Source of the DNA: Gammaproteobacteria bacterium
GTDB lineage: Bacteria > Pseudomonadota > Gammaproteobacteria > JACKNK01
NCBI GenBank assembly: GCA_024234955.1
Contig: JACKNK010000005.1
Location: forward strand, 62,001-126,000
Direction of reading: 5' to 3'
DNA length: 64,000 nucleotides
The notes under the pieces are model-generated. The model had not been told where the DNA came from, made no database searches, and saw nothing but the letters and a program-made list of their open reading frames with translations. This document shows, piece after piece, positions 1 to 7,629 of the stretch. The translations under genes and the position numbers were made by a program. Position 1 is the stretch's first letter, and each line of letters begins with the position of its first letter.

Positions 1-459
1 GAAACCGGCGCCTTTCAGGCTGTTCTTGGAGCCGGTCAGCACCGCGACCCATCGAAACAGCCTGGCGTCGGAATTCTCCGCAACCATGAGCTTGACGCTG
101 GCCTTGGCGGACATCTTGTTGAGGTCCTTGGCGATGCCAGACAGGGCTTGCGCGGCCATGACGTATGGCACGGTCAGCGAGGCGGCATCGACACCCAACA
201 TGCCAAGCGCGACGACCTGCATGGCCATACCGATGTGCATGGTGGCGTTCAACCCGATCCGCGCCCCCAACCATCCGCCGATCAGATTCGTGACCACGCC
301 GAAGAACTCGTAGAACAGGAACAACATGGCGATTTCCAGCGGCTGGTATCCCAGTTGATGGAAATACAGCACCACCAGCATGCGGATCGCGCCATCGGTG
401 AGGGTGAACGCCCAGTAGCCGAGAGTGATGGTGAGGTAGTGGCGGAGACCGGTGTTCAT
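1..459 (-). CDS. arsJ: Organoarsenical efflux MFS transporter ArsJ (C-terminus missing)
   Basis: This minus-strand gene starts at the ATG at 459 and runs off the left edge, leaving 153 codons. The N-terminus reads MNTGLRHYLTITLGYWAF, followed by TLTDGAIRMLVVLYFHQLGY, which I recognise as the start of the ArsJ family of major facilitator transporters. At least three hydrophobic segments are visible. ArsJ exports 1-arseno-3-phosphoglycerate, made from arsenate by a dedicated GAPDH, so the pair acts as an arsenate efflux route. The gene lies directly downstream of that GAPDH and of arsR, on the same strand. About 100 bp containing a palindromic repeat separates it from the GAPDH. Identification rests on the N-terminal sequence plus this context, since the rest of the protein is outside the window. 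Confidence 0.9.
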   Translation of the reverse strand, partial: MNTGLRHYLTITLGYWAFTLTDGAIRMLVVLYFHQLGYQPLEIAMLFLFYEFFGVVTNLIGGWLGARIGLNATMHIGMAMQVVALGMLGVDAASLTVPYVMAAQALSGIAKDLNKMSAKASVKLMVAENSDARLFRWVAVLTGSKNSLKGAGF

Positions 460-481
460 CTTGGCTCGATCAAGTGAGGTT

Positions 482-552
482 GTAGGAGCGGCTTCAGCCA
501 CGATGGGCGGCAGCTTCGTTCCTGGGCTGATCGCGGCTGAAGCCGCTCCTAC
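482..552. repeat. REP-like palindrome, copy A
   Basis: The left arm begins GTAGGAGCGGCTTCAGCC and the right arm ends GGCTGAAGCCGCTCCTAC, with a diverged centre. It lies between the GAPDH stop and the arsJ start. The same motif recurs at 21260, 28613, 44647 and 57916. In an RNA it could fold as a hairpin and lower arsJ expression relative to the upstream genes, but that is inference. Confidence 0.85.
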
Positions 553-558
553 GGGGTA

Positions 559-1566
559 CTACATTTTCGCGGCCATCATCTGGGCGATGTCCATCATACG
601 GTTTACATAACCCCATTCGTTGTCGTACCAAGCGAGCACCTTGAGCTGGGTGCCGTCGATGACCATGGTCGAGGCGGCATCAATGATTGAGGAACGCGCA
701 TCGTTGACGTAATCGACGGAGACCAATGGGCGCTCTTCGTAACCGAGGATGCCTTTCAGTTCTCCTTCTGCCGCGTCCTTGAACAGCGCATTGATTTCGG
801 CCTCAGTCACCGGACGCGGGAGTTCGGCGACGATGTCGGTCAGAGAGGCGTTGGTGAGTGGCACGCGCACGGCGACGCCATTCAGCTTGCCGGTCAGTTC
901 CGGAAATATCTGGGTGATCGCCTTGGCCGAACCGGTCGATGTCGGAATCAAGGAGCTGCCGCAGGCGCGTGCCCGACGCAGGTCCTTGTGGCCTTTATCG
1001 ACGATGGTCTGCGTGTTGGTGATGTTGTGGATGGTGGTCATGGTCGCGTGCGTGATACCGACCTTCTCGTTCAAGACCTTGATGACCGGAGCGAGACAGT
1101 TGGTGGTGCAGGACGCCGCCGTGACGATGTGGTGTTGCGCCGGGTCGTACAAGGCGTGGTTCACGCCGTAGACCAGATTCAAGGCGGGTACCGGGACCGG
1201 CGCGGACACCAGTACTTTCTTCACGCCACCGTCGAAATACGGCGCCAACGCGGCTTCAGTCTTGAATTTGCCGGTGCAGTCGATAACCAGGTCGATACCC
1301 AGGCCAGCCCAGTCGATGTCGGCAGGATCGGCCTGCGCACTGAAGCCAACGCGCTGGCCGTCGATGACGATCGCGTCGTTCTCGGCGCGGGTTTCGCGGT
1401 CCCAGCGCCCGTGCACCGAATCAAAGGCCAGCAGGTGGGCATGACAGGCCGCATCGCCCTTGATCTCGTTGATGTGAACGATCTCATAACCGGCCCGACC
1501 CCAACCGGCGCGCACCCCGAGCTTGCCCATGCGCCCCAGGCCGTTGAAGGCGATGCGAACAGTCAT
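559..1566 (-). CDS. ArsJ-associated glyceraldehyde-3-phosphate dehydrogenase
   Basis: This is a 335-residue GAPDH. The start at 1566 was chosen because an AGGAG ribosome binding site lies just upstream and the protein then opens MTVRIAFNGLGRMGKLGVRA, a normal NAD-binding Rossmann start. An upstream extension in the same frame would run into arsR. The catalytic Cys153 sits in AASCTTNC and the partner His180 in TTIHNITN. The C-terminal WYDNEWGY motif is present. In the arsJ pathway this enzyme uses arsenate in place of phosphate to form 1-arseno-3-phosphoglycerate, which ArsJ pumps out. Position between arsR and arsJ makes that role far more likely than central glycolysis, although glycolytic activity cannot be excluded from sequence. 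Confidence 0.92.
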   Translation of the reverse strand: MTVRIAFNGLGRMGKLGVRAGWGRAGYEIVHINEIKGDAACHAHLLAFDSVHGRWDRETRAENDAIVIDGQRVGFSAQADPADIDWAGLGIDLVIDCTGKFKTEAALAPYFDGGVKKVLVSAPVPVPALNLVYGVNHALYDPAQHHIVTAASCTTNCLAPVIKVLNEKVGITHATMTTIHNITNTQTIVDKGHKDLRRARACGSSLIPTSTGSAKAITQIFPELTGKLNGVAVRVPLTNASLTDIVAELPRPVTEAEINALFKDAAEGELKGILGYEERPLVSVDYVNDARSSIIDAASTMVIDGTQLKVLAWYDNEWGYVNRMMDIAQMMAAKM

Positions 1567-1600
1567 TTTTCGTCTCCTGATATTTGTTTGATCGAATATG

Positions 1601-1951
1601 TCAGCGGCAGCCCGTTGCACCGCATGCGGTTTTAAGACGCGCCAGATCATCGCGATATGGCGCTTGCGATTCGGCACCATCGGCAAAGCCCCGCAACACC
1701 TCGACCGCCCAAAGCGGAAGCGCCGGATTGAGGCGGTAATACACCCATTGACCGGATCGCTGCGCGCGCAGGATCTGCGCATCCCGCAGCGCTTTCAGGT
1801 GACGCGACATCTTGGGCTGAACCAGGTCCAGCGCAGCGGTCAGTTCACAGACGCAAAGTTCCCGACGAGCGCGGTGGAGCAACACCAGTACCCGTAGCCG
1901 GGTGGTGTCAGCAAGCGCAAAAGCGAGATCGGAAGGCAACAGGACAGACAT
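1601..1951 (-). CDS. arsR: ArsR/SmtB-family arsenic-responsive repressor
   Basis: This is a 116-residue winged-helix protein. The ATG at 1951 gives the usual ArsR length; the open frame continues upstream through the promoter region but that part has no family character. The metalloid-binding motif ELCVCELT places Cys33 and Cys35 in the first recognition region, as in E. coli-type ArsR. The DNA-binding helix VQPKMSRHLKALRDA and the wing GQWVYYRLN follow. Two further cysteines near the C-terminus (110 and 115) may add ligands. It is the first gene of the arsR-GAPDH-arsJ unit and probably represses its own operon until arsenite binds. A candidate operator lies 19-38 bp upstream. Confidence 0.93.
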   Translation of the reverse strand: MSVLLPSDLAFALADTTRLRVLVLLHRARRELCVCELTAALDLVQPKMSRHLKALRDAQILRAQRSGQWVYYRLNPALPLWAVEVLRGFADGAESQAPYRDDLARLKTACGATGCR

Positions 1952-1969
1952 GGGCCAAGCTTGGCACAT

Positions 1970-1989
1970 ATATATGACAATTCGTATAT
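1970..1989. promoter_or_regulatory. Candidate ArsR operator
   Basis: An imperfect dyad, ATATATGA-CAAT-TCGTATAT, lies 19-38 bp upstream of the arsR start in a very A+T-rich stretch. Seven of eight arm positions are complementary. Position and symmetry fit an autoregulatory ArsR site; the binding itself is inferred. Confidence 0.5.
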
Positions 1990-2052
1990 ACCGAACACAT
2001 ATCCCAGATATACAGAATGACTTCGACGCCGCGCCTACATTTTGGGTTGGAC

Positions 2053-2928
2053 TTAGGAGCCGCTTCCGCCGCGATCGCCCTGATGCCAGGAGCGCCGATT
2101 CACCGCGTAGTCCCCTGCCCGGCCCTGGAACGGCAGTTTCATCATGCCCCACCACGAGGTCACCTGATCGGCGCGATGGAAGCCGTCGATGCCGATGGTC
2201 ATTGCCTCATGCCCGGCATCGGGTTGCGCCTTGTAGGTCCCGAATAGGCGATCCCACCACGGCAGGTTGAAGCCGAAATTGCTGTTGGTCTCGTCGTCCT
2301 GCACCGAGTGATGCACCCGATGCATGTCCGGGGTGACGATGAACCAGCGCAACCAGCGGTCCACAGTCAGCGGCAAACGCACGTTGGCGTGATTGAACAT
2401 GGCCGCGCCATTGAGGATGACTTCAAACAACACCACGGCAACCACGGACGGCCCCAGCACCGCGATCACCGCAAACTTGTAAAGCATCGACAGCACGATC
2501 TCGATCGGATGAAAGCGCGAGCCGGTGGTGACGTCGTAATCCGGATCGGCGTGATGCACGCGGTGCAGACGCCACAACACCGGGACCGCGTGAAAGATCA
2601 CATGTTGAAGCCAGATCGCGAAGTCCAGCACCAGCAGCGCGACAACCAGTTCCAGCGCGGATGGCCAGTCCCGCAGATTCAGCACGCCCCACCCGTGCGC
2701 CTCGGCGAACAGGGCCATGCCGACGGCTGCCGCCGGGAACAGCAGGCGGACGACCAGGATGTCGGTAAACAGCAATCCGAGATTGTTGCCCCAGCGTTGT
2801 ACCTTGGAACGCGACAAGACCCGTCGTGGCGAACGCCATTCCCACAAGGCCATGAGCAGGAACACCCCGAAAAACACACCCAGGCGGATCAACGGCTCAT
2901 GACCCAGCACCCATGCATCGAAACTCAT
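2053..2928 (-). CDS. Sterol desaturase / fatty acid hydroxylase family membrane protein
   Basis: This is a 291-residue integral membrane protein. The histidine clusters of the di-iron fatty acid hydroxylase superfamily are all present: HVIFH, HRVHH and a second HRVHH after the third hydrophobic region. The N-terminal half has at least three membrane segments, starting with LGVFFGVFLLMALWEW. Such enzymes use oxygen to hydroxylate or desaturate lipids, but the substrate cannot be told from sequence, and bacterial members are often of unknown role. The start codon overlaps the ampD stop by four bases, so the two genes are co-transcribed and translationally coupled. The C-terminal tail is short, polar and unlikely to be catalytic. 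Confidence 0.85.
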   Translation of the reverse strand: MSFDAWVLGHEPLIRLGVFFGVFLLMALWEWRSPRRVLSRSKVQRWGNNLGLLFTDILVVRLLFPAAAVGMALFAEAHGWGVLNLRDWPSALELVVALLVLDFAIWLQHVIFHAVPVLWRLHRVHHADPDYDVTTGSRFHPIEIVLSMLYKFAVIAVLGPSVVAVVLFEVILNGAAMFNHANVRLPLTVDRWLRWFIVTPDMHRVHHSVQDDETNSNFGFNLPWWDRLFGTYKAQPDAGHEAMTIGIDGFHRADQVTSWWGMMKLPFQGRAGDYAVNRRSWHQGDRGGSGS

Positions 2929-3488
2929 CGGCCCTTCCTCTTCAGACCGGCGCGCAACTGCGCCCAGTCGAAAACCGGCCCCGGATCGGTCTTGCGGCCC
3001 GGGGCAATATCGACATGCCCGACAACGCGCTCCGGGGTGATGCCCGGATAGGCCTTCATCAAGGCGCGTGCGACCACGATAAGCCGCCGGTATTGCGCTT
3101 TCGTATAGGGAATCTCATCCGTGCCTTCGAGCTCGATGCCAATGGAAAAATCGTTGCAGCCATCCCGCCCCTGGAACCGACTGACCCCGGCATGCCAGGC
3201 GCGCTCGCCGAACGGGACGAACTGGATCACCTTGCCATCGCGGCGGATCAACAGATGCGCAGACACCTCGAGACCCCGCAATCCGGCAAATCCGGGGTCC
3301 GCATCGACATCCAGGGAATTGGTGAACAGGGCTTCGATCGCGTCGCCGCTGAATTTACCTGGCGGCAGACTGATCCCGTGGATCACCAGCAGGTCGATGA
3401 CCACGCCTTCCGGACGTGCGTTGCAGTTCGGGGACGCCACGAAGCGGGCATGAGGCAGCAGGCCACGGGCGGGATCGATCACAGTCAT
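2925..3488 (-). CDS. ampD: 1,6-anhydro-N-acetylmuramyl-L-alanine amidase AmpD
   Basis: This is a 187-residue cytoplasmic amidase_2 family protein, the normal length for AmpD. It removes the peptide from anhydromuropeptides during cell wall recycling. The zinc site is visible as His in LLVIHGISLPPGKF and as GHVDIAPGRKTDPGP, where the His and the later Asp complete the set. The SIGIELEGTD core is also typical. There is no signal peptide, which separates it from the secreted AmiD type. The family often controls beta-lactamase induction by limiting the muropeptide signal, but no ampC or ampR lies in this window. It overlaps the sterol desaturase gene downstream by four bases. Confidence 0.93.
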   Translation of the reverse strand: MTVIDPARGLLPHARFVASPNCNARPEGVVIDLLVIHGISLPPGKFSGDAIEALFTNSLDVDADPGFAGLRGLEVSAHLLIRRDGKVIQFVPFGERAWHAGVSRFQGRDGCNDFSIGIELEGTDEIPYTKAQYRRLIVVARALMKAYPGITPERVVGHVDIAPGRKTDPGPVFDWAQLRAGLKRKGR

Positions 3489-3567
3489 GTTTCTAGAGGC
3501 AATGGCGGACTATCGGTTATGTTATGCGCATTCCCGATGCCTGACTGCAACAACGGAGTGCCGAACC

Positions 3568-4053
3568 ATGCAGAGTCTGCTGACCAAACTGATCATCCTC
3601 CTCATTGCCCTGGTCGGCTGGGTGATCTATTCGAGGATGGACCAGATCAAGGAATTTTTCGGCGTCGTCCACGAGGCTGCCCCGCAAATCGTTGAAAAGA
3701 CCATTGAGCCGGAAAAGCCCAAGAGCGCGACGACCACAGTCTACAAATGGCAGGATGCCAACGGCGAATGGCACATCACCTCCACACCGCCTGCCAACGC
3801 GAGTGGCATCGAGACCAAGACCTACGCCAACGATGCCAACGTGGTGCCGGCGGTCAAAGCCAAGCCCGATGAAGCGCCATCACTTTACTCGCGCAGCGGC
3901 AGCAGCCCCAGCAACGCACCCAGCAGCGACCCTTTGAAGGCCCTGGCGTCGGAAGACGGTCGCAATCTGAGCAATCTCAAACGCGGCCTGAAACAATTGC
4001 AGGACACCAATCGCGAAGAGGACATCGACGAAACCCTGAAACGGATTCGTTGA
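3568..4053 (+). CDS. DUF4124 domain-containing membrane-anchored protein
   Basis: This is a 161-residue protein starting at the ATG at 3568, which is preceded by GGAG; the open frame extends upstream but lacks another good start. Residues 5-22 form one hydrophobic anchor (LTKLIILLIALVGWVIYS). The DUF4124 signature follows as TTVYKWQDANGEWHITSTPP, a small beta-rich module common in gammaproteobacterial envelope proteins. A low-complexity Ser/Pro region and a charged helical tail complete it. The domain has no known activity. It diverges from ampD across about 80 bp. An inverted repeat just after the stop probably ends the transcript. Confidence 0.8.
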   Translation: MQSLLTKLIILLIALVGWVIYSRMDQIKEFFGVVHEAAPQIVEKTIEPEKPKSATTTVYKWQDANGEWHITSTPPANASGIETKTYANDANVVPAVKAKPDEAPSLYSRSGSSPSNAPSSDPLKALASEDGRNLSNLKRGLKQLQDTNREEDIDETLKRIR

Positions 4054-4068
4054 TAACGAGTGTGACCC

Positions 4069-4110
4069 ATCTGGCCCGTGCCCTGGCCCTGGCCCGGGAA
4101 CGGGCCAGAT
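4069..4110 (+). terminator. Inverted repeat after the DUF4124 gene
   Basis: ATCTGGCCCGT and ACGGGCCAGAT form an 11-bp perfect stem around a G+C-rich 20-base loop, 16 bases after the stop codon. There is no immediate T-run, so it is terminator-like rather than a classic intrinsic terminator. Confidence 0.45.
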
Positions 4111-4159
4111 TGGGGAGTCGTGGTATATTAGAATTCTTTTAAATAGTTGCGCTTGTCCA

Positions 4160-4843
4160 ATGATTCCGTCGTCTAACGCCCGTCTGCCGTTCCTCGCCCT
4201 CCTTCTGATTTCCGTACTGCCCGCCCAGGCCGCCACCCGTTACGTCACCGACGCCCTGGAAATCACCTTGCGAGCCGGCAATAGCACCCAACACAAGATC
4301 ACCCGCATGTTGAAGAGTGGGACGCCGTTGCAGGTTCAGGAAGAAGCCGACGGCTGGGCGCATGTCAGCACCCCGGATGGTCGGGACGGCTGGGTGCTAT
4401 CCCGATTTCTGATTGATGAACCGATCGCCCGGGAACGCTTGGAAGTGGCGGAGAAACAGCTGGCTCAATTCCGGACCGGTGGAGACAGCCTGCGACGCGA
4501 TTTCGCCAATCTGCAAACGCAGAATCAGCAATTGTTGGCAGACAACGCCAGCCTGTCGGCCCAGAAAACCCAGCTCGAACAAGACCTGAAACAACTGCGA
4601 ACCGATACCGCCGACACCCTCGGCATCACCCGCAGCAATCGGCTGCTCAAGGCCAAGGTGGTGGAACTGGAGAAGCATGTTGCAGGGCTGGAAGCGGAGA
4701 CCAACCGCCTGCGTGATGCCACCGCAAGCACCTGGTTTCTCTACGGCGCCGGGGTGATCTTTGGCGGCATCCTGCTCGGCCTGATCCTCCCGCGTGTGCC
4801 GCTGCCGCGACGCAAACGCCGAGGCATGTGGGACACACTCTGA
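4160..4843 (+). CDS. TIGR04211-type SH3 domain protein (YgiM-like)
   Basis: This is a 227-residue envelope protein. A signal peptide covers about residues 1-24, ending LPAQAA. A bacterial SH3 domain spans about 25-90 with the marks TLRAGNSTQHKITRML and GWVLSRFLID. A long coiled coil rich in Gln, Leu and Arg follows, then a C-terminal membrane helix (TWFLYGAGVIFGGILLGLIL) and a basic cytoplasmic end. This order matches the YgiM/TIGR04211 family, whose exact role is not settled; SH3b domains often touch peptidoglycan. An A+T-rich stretch with TATATT at about 4125-4140 may hold its promoter. It converges on the hydrolase gene at 4845. Confidence 0.85.
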   Translation: MIPSSNARLPFLALLLISVLPAQAATRYVTDALEITLRAGNSTQHKITRMLKSGTPLQVQEEADGWAHVSTPDGRDGWVLSRFLIDEPIARERLEVAEKQLAQFRTGGDSLRRDFANLQTQNQQLLADNASLSAQKTQLEQDLKQLRTDTADTLGITRSNRLLKAKVVELEKHVAGLEAETNRLRDATASTWFLYGAGVIFGGILLGLILPRVPLPRRKRRGMWDTL

Positions 4844-4844
4844 T

Positions 4845-5771
4845 CTATTCGGCGTGCCGCGCAAACAGCTTGCGCGCATTCTCAAGCCCGACCTTCCGCG
4901 CGATGTCCTTTGGCAGGAATCCGAGCCAGCGGCGGTGGAAACCGAGAAACCGCCCAAGCTCCTGCCAACCGGTATCCGGTTCATCCCAGCGATCGAGCTG
5001 ATCGACCGGCCATACGTTGTCCGAACCGATGAGCCAGCGCTCCGGATAATCCAGAATCAGCTGTTCCCAGTCCGGCAACAAACGACCGGTTTCGGCATCG
5101 GCCACGGGATTGTTCACGAACCGCCAAGGATCGCGCGCGGCCAGATCAGCCCAGACATTCGGACAGCTTTCCAGCACCTCGCGCACCCGTTTCGGGGGCA
5201 GCAAGGCCCCTGCATGGGTCCACAGAATGCGGGTGTCGGGGTGCCTGCGACACAGTTCCAGGAACAGACCCGGGCGCGAAAACTCCGTATGCAACATCAC
5301 CGGCACGTTGAACTCGGCACCCAGATCGAGCACCCCGTCGATGACCACACGGCGCGCCTTGCGCGGGGAAAACCCGCCGATCAGATGCAACTCGCCGATG
5401 CCATGATAGGCACCGCTTTCCAAGGCGCTTCTGGCATCGACCAACAGTTCCGGGTCTCCCATCCACTGCGCCCAGTTACGGCGCGCCTTGTACGGCCCAT
5501 AGATCGCGACGATGCGTTCCGGGTCCAGCGCCGCGAGACGCAATGCGTATTCCGCCGGCGTGCCGATCACGACCGCCGTCGCGACATTCTGGCGACGTAA
5601 GGTAGCGATCGCCCCCTCCGCATCGATGACCTCGGCCTGACTCCATTTGAAATGCACATGGGCATCGGCTATCGCTTGCATGTCGGTGTCGGCATTGCCA
5701 CAGCCAAACGGGGCCGTTACCGCCAGCAGCGCCAGAGTTCTCAAGCGACTCTGAAATTTCGTCAAGCACAT
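4845..5771 (-). CDS. Amidohydrolase (TIM-barrel) family protein
   Basis: This is a 308-residue protein if the ATG at 5771 is used. The open frame continues upstream into the divergent ATPase gene, which is unlikely to be real. The metal-site pair DAHVHF is near residue 37, and later LHTEF and LWTHAG give the other histidines; SDNVWP near the end supplies the conserved Asp. This fits the amidohydrolase_2 superfamily of decarboxylases and lactonases. The first residues are hydrophobic and end near a cysteine (APFGCGNAD), so it could be an exported lipoprotein, but the lipobox is poor. The substrate cannot be inferred. It is transcribed away from the GspE-type gene. Confidence 0.75.
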   Translation of the reverse strand: MCLTKFQSRLRTLALLAVTAPFGCGNADTDMQAIADAHVHFKWSQAEVIDAEGAIATLRRQNVATAVVIGTPAEYALRLAALDPERIVAIYGPYKARRNWAQWMGDPELLVDARSALESGAYHGIGELHLIGGFSPRKARRVVIDGVLDLGAEFNVPVMLHTEFSRPGLFLELCRRHPDTRILWTHAGALLPPKRVREVLESCPNVWADLAARDPWRFVNNPVADAETGRLLPDWEQLILDYPERWLIGSDNVWPVDQLDRWDEPDTGWQELGRFLGFHRRWLGFLPKDIARKVGLENARKLFARHAE

Positions 5772-5828
5772 AGGGCGCGCCCATCGCGTATCGTATAAGT
5801 TAGTGAAAAATCGAAATCGACCCTGCCC

Positions 5829-7619
5829 ATGAAGCTTAGCCTCGCTGATCGTCCGGACCTGCTCTCCAACACACTGAACAGCGCCGAAGATGTGCAGGAA
5901 TTCCTGACCCGCCGGAATACTCAGGGCACGGTGCTGCATACCCACGAAAACGTGGGGCAGATGCTGATCAACGAGCGCGTCGTCGATCAACAAACCCTTC
6001 GTGAAGCGCTGATCCGCAAACGTCGCGACCCCAAACATAAACTCGCCGACATCATCGAAGACCTGGGCGTTGCCAGCAGTGAACTGACCCATCTTGCCCT
6101 GGCTCACCGGCTGAATCTGCCGATCGTCGATCTCGACAAGGTGACTCCCGACCCCAACGCCGCTGCCCTGCTCCCGGTCGATCTGGCACGAAGGTATCGG
6201 GCCTTGCCCATCATGTACCGAGACAAACGGCTGGTGGTCGCGCTGGAAGACCCACTGGATTCCGAGGCGCTGGATACCATCCAGTTCATCACCAATCGAC
6301 GCATCGACCCGGTGGTGGCACGTTGGACCCAGATTACCGAGGCGCTACGACGTTTCTATCCATCGGAGATGGAAGCCAATCCGGATTTGTTCAGTCCGGC
6401 GGAACGCGAAAGCGAACAGGACTATGACGATCAGCAACATGCCCTGGAGGAAGCCGAGCGGCTCGCCAAGGAAAAGCCGATCGTGCGCCTGGTCAACGGC
6501 ATCATCAGCGACGCAGTGCGGCGCCTCGCTTCGGACATCCATATCCGCCCGCTACGGGACGAGGCGGAGTTGCTTTATCGCATCGACGGTCAGTTGGTGA
6601 TGATCCGGCACTTCGCCATCGCCCTTCTCCCCGCCGTGGTCAGCCGCATCAAGGTCCTTGGGAACATGAACATCGCCGAGCGTCGCGCTCCCCAGGACGG
6701 CCAGACGCGCTTCAGTCACGGCGACCATTTCGTCGATCTGCGCATCTCGACAATGCCCACCATCCTTGGGGAAAGCGTCGTGTTGCGTCTGCTGGATTCG
6801 GCCATCGGCCTCAAATCCATCGGCGCGCTGGGATTCACGGCACGCGATCAGCGCCGCTTGGTTGAACAACTCAACCGCACCAGCGGGCTGATCCTGGTGA
6901 CCGGCCCCACCGGTTCGGGCAAATCGACCTCACTCTATGCTTGCTTGCAGCTTCTCAAGAAGAAAAACAACAGCATCATCACCATCGAGGATCCGGTCGA
7001 ATTCAAGATTCCAGGCATCGAGCAGGTTCAGGTAAACAAAGGCGCACACCTCGATTTCGCGCGTGCCGTGCGCCATGTGCTGCGCCATGACCCGGACGTC
7101 ATCATGGTCGGCGAGATTCGCGATCAGGAAACCGCCAAAGTCGCTTTCGAAAGCGCGCTGACCGGACACCTCGTCCTCAGTTCCCTGCACACCACGGATG
7201 CGGCAGGCGCGATCGCCCGACTCATCGACATGGGCGTGGAACCGTTCCTGATCAGTGCCAGCGTGCGCGTGATCATTGCCCAGCGCCTGATGCGGGTGAT
7301 CTGCGAGGAATGCAAGACCGAGGCGGAGATCGACCCGAAATTGCGCGCCAAACTGGGCTTGGATGCCGAACACACGCTTTATCACGGCACCGGCTGCGAT
7401 GCCTGCAACAACACCGGTTACCGGGGGCGGGTGGCGAGTTACGAAATGATCGTGGTCGATGACACCCTGCGCCACCTCATCGACCAACGCGCCACACGCC
7501 GTGAACTGAATGTCGCCGCGACGCAGACCGGCATGACGCCGTTCAATCAGAACGCGCTGAGACTGGTCTCCGAGGGCGTCACCACAGTCGAGGAATATTT
7601 CCGGGTAATCCTGGATTGA
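5829..7619 (+). CDS. GspE/PilB-family secretion or pilus assembly ATPase
   Basis: This 596-residue protein has the full type II secretion / type IV pilus ATPase layout. An N-terminal MshEN/GspE-N domain covers about 40-160. The N2 domain contains ASDIHIRP. Walker A GPTGSGKST begins at residue 359, the Asp box ITIEDPVEF follows, Walker B is IMVGEIRDQET near 423, and the His box is GHLVLSSLHTTDAAGA. A tetracysteine zinc site is present (CEEC near 491 and CDAC near 522), as in GspE and PilB. Such ATPases power pseudopilus or pilus polymerisation from the cytoplasm. No platform protein, pilin or secretin gene is adjacent, so it is an orphan here and its partner system must be elsewhere. The start lacks a strong ribosome binding site. 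Confidence 0.88.
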   Translation: MKLSLADRPDLLSNTLNSAEDVQEFLTRRNTQGTVLHTHENVGQMLINERVVDQQTLREALIRKRRDPKHKLADIIEDLGVASSELTHLALAHRLNLPIVDLDKVTPDPNAAALLPVDLARRYRALPIMYRDKRLVVALEDPLDSEALDTIQFITNRRIDPVVARWTQITEALRRFYPSEMEANPDLFSPAERESEQDYDDQQHALEEAERLAKEKPIVRLVNGIISDAVRRLASDIHIRPLRDEAELLYRIDGQLVMIRHFAIALLPAVVSRIKVLGNMNIAERRAPQDGQTRFSHGDHFVDLRISTMPTILGESVVLRLLDSAIGLKSIGALGFTARDQRRLVEQLNRTSGLILVTGPTGSGKSTSLYACLQLLKKKNNSIITIEDPVEFKIPGIEQVQVNKGAHLDFARAVRHVLRHDPDVIMVGEIRDQETAKVAFESALTGHLVLSSLHTTDAAGAIARLIDMGVEPFLISASVRVIIAQRLMRVICEECKTEAEIDPKLRAKLGLDAEHTLYHGTGCDACNNTGYRGRVASYEMIVVDDTLRHLIDQRATRRELNVAATQTGMTPFNQNALRLVSEGVTTVEEYFRVILD

Positions 7620-7629
7620 CGACGCGCAC

